Position numbers and translations under genes: made by a program
Part shown: piece after piece, positions 14,283-18,006 of the stretch
How the letters are laid out: each line of letters opens with the position of its first letter
Numbering within the stretch: position 1 is the stretch's first letter
DNA from: Paracoccaceae bacterium
GTDB lineage: Bacteria; Pseudomonadota; Alphaproteobacteria; Rhodobacterales; Rhodobacteraceae
Assembly (NCBI GenBank): GCA_007120685.1
Contig: SKNG01000073.1
Location: 1 to 18,006, forward strand
Length of the DNA stretch: 18,006 nucleotides
Direction of reading: 5' to 3'
Notes under the pieces: generated by a model
The model's input: the letters and a program-made list of their open reading frames with translations, nothing else
What the model was told of the DNA's origin: nothing
The model's database searches: none

Positions 14283-16754
14283 ATGAAACGATCCGAAAAA
14301 GGCAAGACCCTGCGCTATTGGTGCGGCGGCAAGCGCGATGAAGAGCAGGATGCCCCGTTTCTTCAGGCGTTGGACGACGGGCGCTGGTCGGCAGGCGATG
14401 CCGACAACTGGGACGCGTGCTGGTATACCGGCATGCCGCGCCCGGCGGCCTTCAGCCGGCGCCGCCCCGGGGCCTGGGTCAACCATATCCCGGGCAACAA
14501 CTGCCTGACGATCAAGAGCGCGCTGGCGCGAACCCTGGCAATCGCGCGCGCCAGGCAGATCGCCGAAACCGGCCCCGACAGCGACACCACGCGGCGGCTG
14601 GACTTCGTGCCCGAGACCTTTCCGCTGCCCGATGCCTACCACAGCCTGCAGGCCGCCGCCGCGGCCGAACCCGGGCAGCGCTGGATCCTCAAGCCGCGCA
14701 ACTCGTCGCGCGGGCGCGGCATCTCCATCCTGCCCGATGCCGCGCTGGCGCCGGTGGACCGGGCCTACATGGTGCAGCGCTATCTGGACCGGCCGCATAC
14801 CATCCGGGGCCATAAATACGTCCTGCGGTTCTATGTGGCCTTCACCTCGGTCGAGCCGCTTCGTGTCTATCTCTATGAGGAAGGCTTTGCCAAGCTGGCC
14901 TCGCACCCTTATGCGCCGGACGATATCGGCGACCTGTTCAGCCACCTGACCAATCCGGACGTGAACGCGACGAATACCGAAAGCGACTCGCCCGTCATCT
15001 TCATCCCGATGCGCGACTATCGCCCCTGGCTGCGCGAGCAGGGCCATGACGACGCGGCGCTTTTTACCAAGTTGCACGATCTGGTGCGCATCACCACCGT
15101 CTCGGCGCGCGAATACATGCGCCGGCGCAGTGCGACGCTGAAGGCCGACACGCGGCGGTGTTTCGAACTGATCGGCCTGGACGTCATGGTGGATGCCGAT
15201 CTGAAACCGTGGATCCTGGAGTGCAATCTCAGTCCCTCGCTCGATGTCTGCGCCGCGCCGAAGGATGGCGGCGATGCCGAGGCGGAGATCAAGCCGCGCA
15301 TGGTGGCCGAACTCGTTGACATGATGGGTTTCAACCGCGAGGCGCCGGAAGACCTGGACGGAGCAGACGGCGGGGGCGATGCTGACCCCGCCGCGCGCCT
15401 CATCGCCGAGACCCGTGCGGAACAGGCCCGCGCCGGTGGCTGGCAGCCGCTGGCGCCGACCGCCACGCCCGAGGATTACCTGCCCTTCCTGCCCCTGCCG
15501 CGTGCAGCCGATATCGTGGTGGCGGATGCGCTGTCCGGCCGCAGGGTGCCGCGTCCGGTGCTGACAAAACACCGTGTGGAAGAGATCATCGACAATGACA
15601 CCCTGTGGCTGCATTGCCGGCAGGACGGCAAGATGTATCAGCTCAACGACACTGCGGCCTGGATCTGGCTTCAGGCCGTGCAAGGGGCAGACCCCGATGC
15701 GATCGCGGCTGACCTTGCCAGCCGCAGCGGGATGACCGATGCGACCGGCCAATGGCAGGTGCGCCGGCTGGTATGGGACCAACTGGCCGACTGGGTGGAA
15801 CTGGCGCTTCTGCGCAAGACCGGCGCAGCTGGCGTGCCCGCAGGCGAAGACAGCTTTACCGAAGATCGGCACTCCTATGTCAGGCGGCAGCCGGAACCGG
15901 CGCCGCCGGTGGTGCTGCGGGCGGGGGCGGCGCGGCTATGCATCGACCCGGGCGACGCGCTGGCCGCGGCGCGCCTGACCGCCGTCTTTGGGCAGGACCG
16001 CGATACCCCGCCTTCGGCCCCGAAGCCCGACCTGACCGTGCTGCGCCGAACCGGCGGCTATGCCCTGGCCAGGGACGGGCGGATCGTGCTGCCGCAAACC
16101 AGCCTGGCGGGCCTGGCGCCCCGCATGCGCGAGCATCTTTTCGCCATGGCGCTGGCCGCCGGCCCGTCTGCGGCTGTTGGTCTGGCCGTTGCCACGCTTT
16201 GCCTGCGCGGGGGCGTGGCCGGTGGACCCCGGAAGGCGGTGCTGGTTGCCGGTCAGCCCCAGGACGTTTTCGTCGATCTGCCGACGGTCGCGCTTGCCAG
16301 GGCACTGGATGCGGATCTTGCCTGGGGTACCACGCTGACGAAGGACGACGACACGCCGGTATCGGCGCTTGGTCTGCCGGTGGCGATGGCCGAAACCGCA
16401 GCGTCCGCGGTTTCCGACCCGGCGATGAATTCGCGCTGTGATCTCTGGTATCCAGGGCGCCGTGGGCGTCTGCTGCCGGCAGCCGAGGGTCTGGCCGGCG
16501 CGGAAATCGAGATCTGCGGGCTTGTCATATCGCGCGCGGAGAAGGCCGGGTCGGATGCCGGCGTATCGCCGATGGAAGCGCTTGGTATCCTGTTGTCGGT
16601 GCTGCGTCTGCCGACGGGCACCGAGATGCCCGACGGGCTTGTCCAGAGCCTTCAGGACAGGGTTTCGGCCCTTCCACTGTGGACGCTGAACAAGACGACG
16701 GCACAGTCAGTCGCCCAGCAGCTTCGGCAAACCTTGCGGCCCGAGCCCGTCTGA
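14283..16754 (+). CDS. TTL-like ATP-grasp ligase fused to a PqqD-like (RRE) domain
   Basis: ATG 14283 with GGGAG five bases upstream gives 823 residues; the frame extends further up but without a ribosome-binding site. Residues 1-350 match tubulin-tyrosine-ligase-like enzymes: VNHIPGNNCLTIK (66-78), ILKPRNSSRGRGI (135-147, nucleotide-binding K137), HTIRGHKYVLRFYV (172-185), HLTNPDVNAT (221-230), and the metal ligands D300, E313 and N315 in GLDVMVD and ILECNLSPSLD. Residues about 425-510 resemble PqqD: a basic start, MYQLNDTAAWIW and a helical end. PqqD folds bind leader peptides in RiPP maturation. Residues 541-823 look like an HprK-related fold with no working P-loop (GQPQDVFVD at 657-665 where one would be); this is tentative. 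TTL enzymes ligate amino acids to protein tails. The adjacent GEAE-repeat proteins are the obvious candidate substrates. Confidence 0.8.
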   Translation: MKRSEKGKTLRYWCGGKRDEEQDAPFLQALDDGRWSAGDADNWDACWYTGMPRPAAFSRRRPGAWVNHIPGNNCLTIKSALARTLAIARARQIAETGPDSDTTRRLDFVPETFPLPDAYHSLQAAAAAEPGQRWILKPRNSSRGRGISILPDAALAPVDRAYMVQRYLDRPHTIRGHKYVLRFYVAFTSVEPLRVYLYEEGFAKLASHPYAPDDIGDLFSHLTNPDVNATNTESDSPVIFIPMRDYRPWLREQGHDDAALFTKLHDLVRITTVSAREYMRRRSATLKADTRRCFELIGLDVMVDADLKPWILECNLSPSLDVCAAPKDGGDAEAEIKPRMVAELVDMMGFNREAPEDLDGADGGGDADPAARLIAETRAEQARAGGWQPLAPTATPEDYLPFLPLPRAADIVVADALSGRRVPRPVLTKHRVEEIIDNDTLWLHCRQDGKMYQLNDTAAWIWLQAVQGADPDAIAADLASRSGMTDATGQWQVRRLVWDQLADWVELALLRKTGAAGVPAGEDSFTEDRHSYVRRQPEPAPPVVLRAGAARLCIDPGDALAAARLTAVFGQDRDTPPSAPKPDLTVLRRTGGYALARDGRIVLPQTSLAGLAPRMREHLFAMALAAGPSAAVGLAVATLCLRGGVAGGPRKAVLVAGQPQDVFVDLPTVALARALDADLAWGTTLTKDDDTPVSALGLPVAMAETAASAVSDPAMNSRCDLWYPGRRGRLLPAAEGLAGAEIEICGLVISRAEKAGSDAGVSPMEALGILLSVLRLPTGTEMPDGLVQSLQDRVSALPLWTLNKTTAQSVAQQLRQTLRPEPV

Positions 16755-16764
16755 GGTGCGAAAA

Positions 16765-16794
16765 AAGAGTGATGCCCGGACGGGCACCACTCTT
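16765..16794. terminator. Bidirectional intrinsic terminator between convergent genes
   Basis: AAGAGTGATGCCC (16765-16777) pairs with GGGCACCACTCTT (16782-16794), thirteen positions with one mismatch and a GGAC loop. The run of six A at 16761-16766 gives a T-run for the leftward peptide transcript. On the rightward side the tail TTGATTGTT is weaker. It ends both the ligase gene and the leftward GEAE genes. Confidence 0.8.
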
Positions 16795-16825
16795 GATTGT
16801 TCCGAAATGAGCCGGCGCGCGTGGC

Positions 16826-17164
16826 TCAGTAGCCGTCGCCCTCAGCCTCACCTTCGGCCTCGCCCTCAGCCTCACCTTCGGCTTCGCCCTCGGCCTCACC
16901 TTCAGCTTCCCCTTCGGCTTCGCCCTCGGCCTCGCCTTCAGCTTCTCCTTCGGCTTCGCCCTCGGCCTCGCCTTCAGCTTCGCCCTCGGCCTCCGCCTCG
17001 CCGGCCGCGGCGGCCATGAAATAGCCGTGCTCCGACCCAAAGACATCGGAAACGATTGCCGGCCCGGCCGACAGGCCGAAAGCGGCGATCATTGCTGGCG
17101 CCACGAAACTGGTGCTTCTCGAAAGTCTGGCCAGCAATGTGGCTCGCTGTTGGTCTTCTGACAT
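16826..17164 (-). CDS. GEAE-repeat peptide, candidate precursor/substrate of the TTL-PqqD enzyme
   Basis: The 112-residue product starts at ATG 17164, with GGAG six bases upstream. Residues 1-15 are charged and polar (MSEDQQRATLLARLS) and could be a leader-recognition segment. Residues about 19-44 are hydrophobic and could form a membrane or export helix. Residues 50-54 (MAAAA) lead into GEAEAE and then twelve perfect GEAE repeats (61-108), ending in GDGY with a C-terminal tyrosine. The tail is strongly acidic and built only of Gly, Glu and Ala until the end. I know no named family for it. The layout of a conserved-looking front part and a repetitive modifiable tail beside a PqqD-fused ligase fits a RiPP precursor, but a plain structural tail is possible. 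It is probably co-transcribed with the upstream P460-type gene, 167 bases away. Confidence 0.8.
   Translation of the reverse strand: MSEDQQRATLLARLSRSTSFVAPAMIAAFGLSAGPAIVSDVFGSEHGYFMAAAAGEAEAEGEAEGEAEGEAEGEAEGEAEGEAEGEAEGEAEGEAEGEAEGEAEGEAEGDGY
16841..17002 (-). repeat. 12-bp tandem repeats encoding GEAE, with 24- and 36-bp higher-order units
   Basis: Twelve 12-base units (16841-16984) plus an 18-base variant (16985-17002) encode the GEAE tail. Silent codon differences show larger duplications. Units at 16841-16864 and 16865-16888 are near-identical 24-mers. A 36-base pattern repeats from 16889, 16925 and, in part, 16961. The protein is kept perfect while third bases vary. Confidence 0.9.
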
Positions 17165-17331
17165 CGACTTCTCCCCGTTGTTGCCCTTTGCGGCCCATGG
17201 AAACAGGCTCGCGTTGTCATGTCCGATCAATGCTCCGGCAAGCGCCAGCGTCCGAAGCCGACCATCACCAAAGCACGAAATCCTCCCGGCGCGTCATCAC
17301 GATCGCATCGAGCGTGCCCGACCCCTTGGCG
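17165..17331. other. Spacer between the two leftward GEAE genes
   Basis: The 167 bases hold the ribosome-binding site of the GEAE peptide but no clear promoter or terminator, which fits co-transcription with the upstream gene. An in-frame extension to a TTG at 17230 exists but lacks a convincing ribosome-binding site. Confidence 0.4.
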
Positions 17332-18006
17332 TCAGTCGCGGACGCGGAATTCCTCTTCCATGAACAGCAGGTCGTCGGTCCCATCGCTCATGGCGATATG
17401 GCAGGCGGCACAGAACTGCATCCCGCCCGAATTCGCGCCCAGCGTCCGGCCCATGAGGGAACCGTCGGCAAGGATGGCGGTATATATCCAGTCATTGGTG
17501 TCGGGCGACGTGCCCTCGGCCGCCTTTTCCATCAGAAACAGCGTCTCCCAATAGGCCTGGCCATCCTCGCCGATACTGAAGGTCGGCTTGGCGATGATCC
17601 CGCCCTCTGGCATCTGCCCGATATCTTCGTAGAGGCCATAGACCTCGGCGGCGATACCATCGGCATGGTTGGTTGCGAAGTTTGCGCCATGCGTGAATGA
17701 GAGATATGGCACCGAGGCGAAGTTGACCCAGCCGGCAAACGCCTGCCCCTCAGGCCTGTCGGCCGCTGCCCATGGGGCAGGGGGGGGCGATGCGTTACCA
17801 TTGGCCGCCATCGCGTCCATCAGACAGGCATAGAGGGCAGTCAGCGCATCCTCGCTGATGTCGTCGGCATGCGCGTCGCCGACGGGCTCTTCAAGGAAAC
17901 AGCCGCTCGCCTCGGCCTCGGCTTCCGCTTCTGCTTCGCCTTCTGCCTCACCTTCGGCCTCGCCTTCTGCCTCGCCTTCCGCTTCACCCTCGGCTTCGCC
18001 TTCGGC
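17332..18006 (-). CDS. Cytochrome P460-like haem protein with GEAE repeats (5' end outside window)
   Basis: The frame is open from the window edge to the stop at 17332, 224 visible residues. It begins inside a repeat (AE, six GEAE units, then AEAEAEA), followed by a short Cys-containing linker (SGCFLEEP and YACLMDA). The C-terminal domain (about residue 85 onward) resembles cytochrome P460: GWVNFASVPYLSFTHGANFA, MPEGGIIAKPTFSI, TLFLMEKAAEGTSP, DWIYTAILADGSLMG, the c-type haem motif CAACH (199-203 of the visible part) and an LLFMEEEFRV end. P460 proteins are periplasmic haem enzymes that oxidise hydroxylamine or related nitrogen compounds, or have unknown roles. An internal ATG at 17820 is not the start, because the frame and the repeat continue upstream. 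The shared repeat ties this protein to the neighbouring peptide and ligase. Confidence 0.78.
   Translation of the reverse strand, partial: AEGEAEGEAEGEAEGEAEGEAEGEAEAEAEAEASGCFLEEPVGDAHADDISEDALTALYACLMDAMAANGNASPPPAPWAAADRPEGQAFAGWVNFASVPYLSFTHGANFATNHADGIAAEVYGLYEDIGQMPEGGIIAKPTFSIGEDGQAYWETLFLMEKAAEGTSPDTNDWIYTAILADGSLMGRTLGANSGGMQFCAACHIAMSDGTDDLLFMEEEFRVRD
17908..18006 (-). repeat. GEAE-coding tandem repeat in the P460-type gene (continues past the edge)
   Basis: Six 12-base GEAE units (17929-18000), a partial unit at the edge and an AEAEAEA run (17908-17928) repeat the chemistry of the peptide gene's tail. Codon choices differ (GCA and GCG for Ala here), so this is not a recent copy of that array. 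The repeat probably continues outside the window. Confidence 0.85.

Noticed and set aside
14049..15872. A 607-codon minus-strand open frame
   Set aside because: It is the complement of the TTL-like ligase, whose motifs are clear. The translation is a His/Gly/Arg-rich shadow typical of high-GC DNA.
16841..17002. Possible CRISPR array
   Set aside because: The repeats are contiguous 12-bp coding units without spacers, and they keep the reading frame.
16756..17019. Plus-strand open frame with Pro/Arg/Leu repeats
   Set aside because: It is the antisense reading of the GEAE repeat; its apparent RPRPHLQL-type repeats follow from the 12-bp array.
17332..17820. P460-type gene starting at the internal ATG 17820
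   Set aside because: The frame continues upstream without a stop through a Cys-containing linker and GEAE repeats, and there is no good ribosome-binding site at 17820.

Overview
The window is GC-rich DNA whose genes (Tat-exported Urt/Fmd-type amide transporter, MarR regulator, SPFH protein, PqqD-domain enzyme, cytochrome P460-type protein) fit an alphaproteobacterium, most likely of the Rhodobacterales. No rRNA, tRNA, CRISPR array or complete insertion sequence was found, and the taxonomic call is inference from style and gene content.

Left part (1-2619). The 5' end of a Calx-beta domain gene runs off the left edge. Then come an AT-rich spacer with a long stem-loop, a small secreted SH3-domain protein, about 480 bases without a recognisable gene, and a leftward marR-pncA pair. 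pncA encodes nicotinamidase.

Middle part (2648-14086). This looks like an amide uptake and catabolism island, read rightward and divergent from marR. In order it holds a cytoplasmic AmiC-like binding protein, a flotillin-like SPFH protein, a Tat-exported binding protein, two LivH/LivM-type permeases, a first ABC ATPase, a second ABC ATPase fused in frame to an amidase-signature amidase, and an acyl-CoA synthetase. The logic would be to capture an amide, import it, hydrolyse it to acid plus ammonia, and activate the acid with CoA. The marR promoter has a good -35/-10 pair overlapped by an inverted repeat. Two near-identical tandem palindromes precede the ATPase-amidase ORF.

Right part (14283-18006). 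This is the most unusual region. A rightward 823-residue protein joins a tubulin-tyrosine-ligase-like (TTL) ATP-grasp domain to a PqqD-like domain (the usual RiPP leader-binding fold) and a C-terminal region that may be a decayed HprK-like domain. Facing it across a bidirectional terminator are two leftward genes. One encodes a 112-residue peptide with twelve perfect GEAE repeats ending in GDGY. The other, cut by the window edge, encodes a cytochrome P460-like haem protein that carries the same GEAE repeats. Together they suggest an undescribed peptide-modification system in which a TTL-like ligase acts on acidic Gly/Glu tails that resemble the C-terminal tail of eukaryotic tubulin. The domain assignments are reasonably firm; the enzyme-substrate link is inference from neighbourhood and sequence chemistry.
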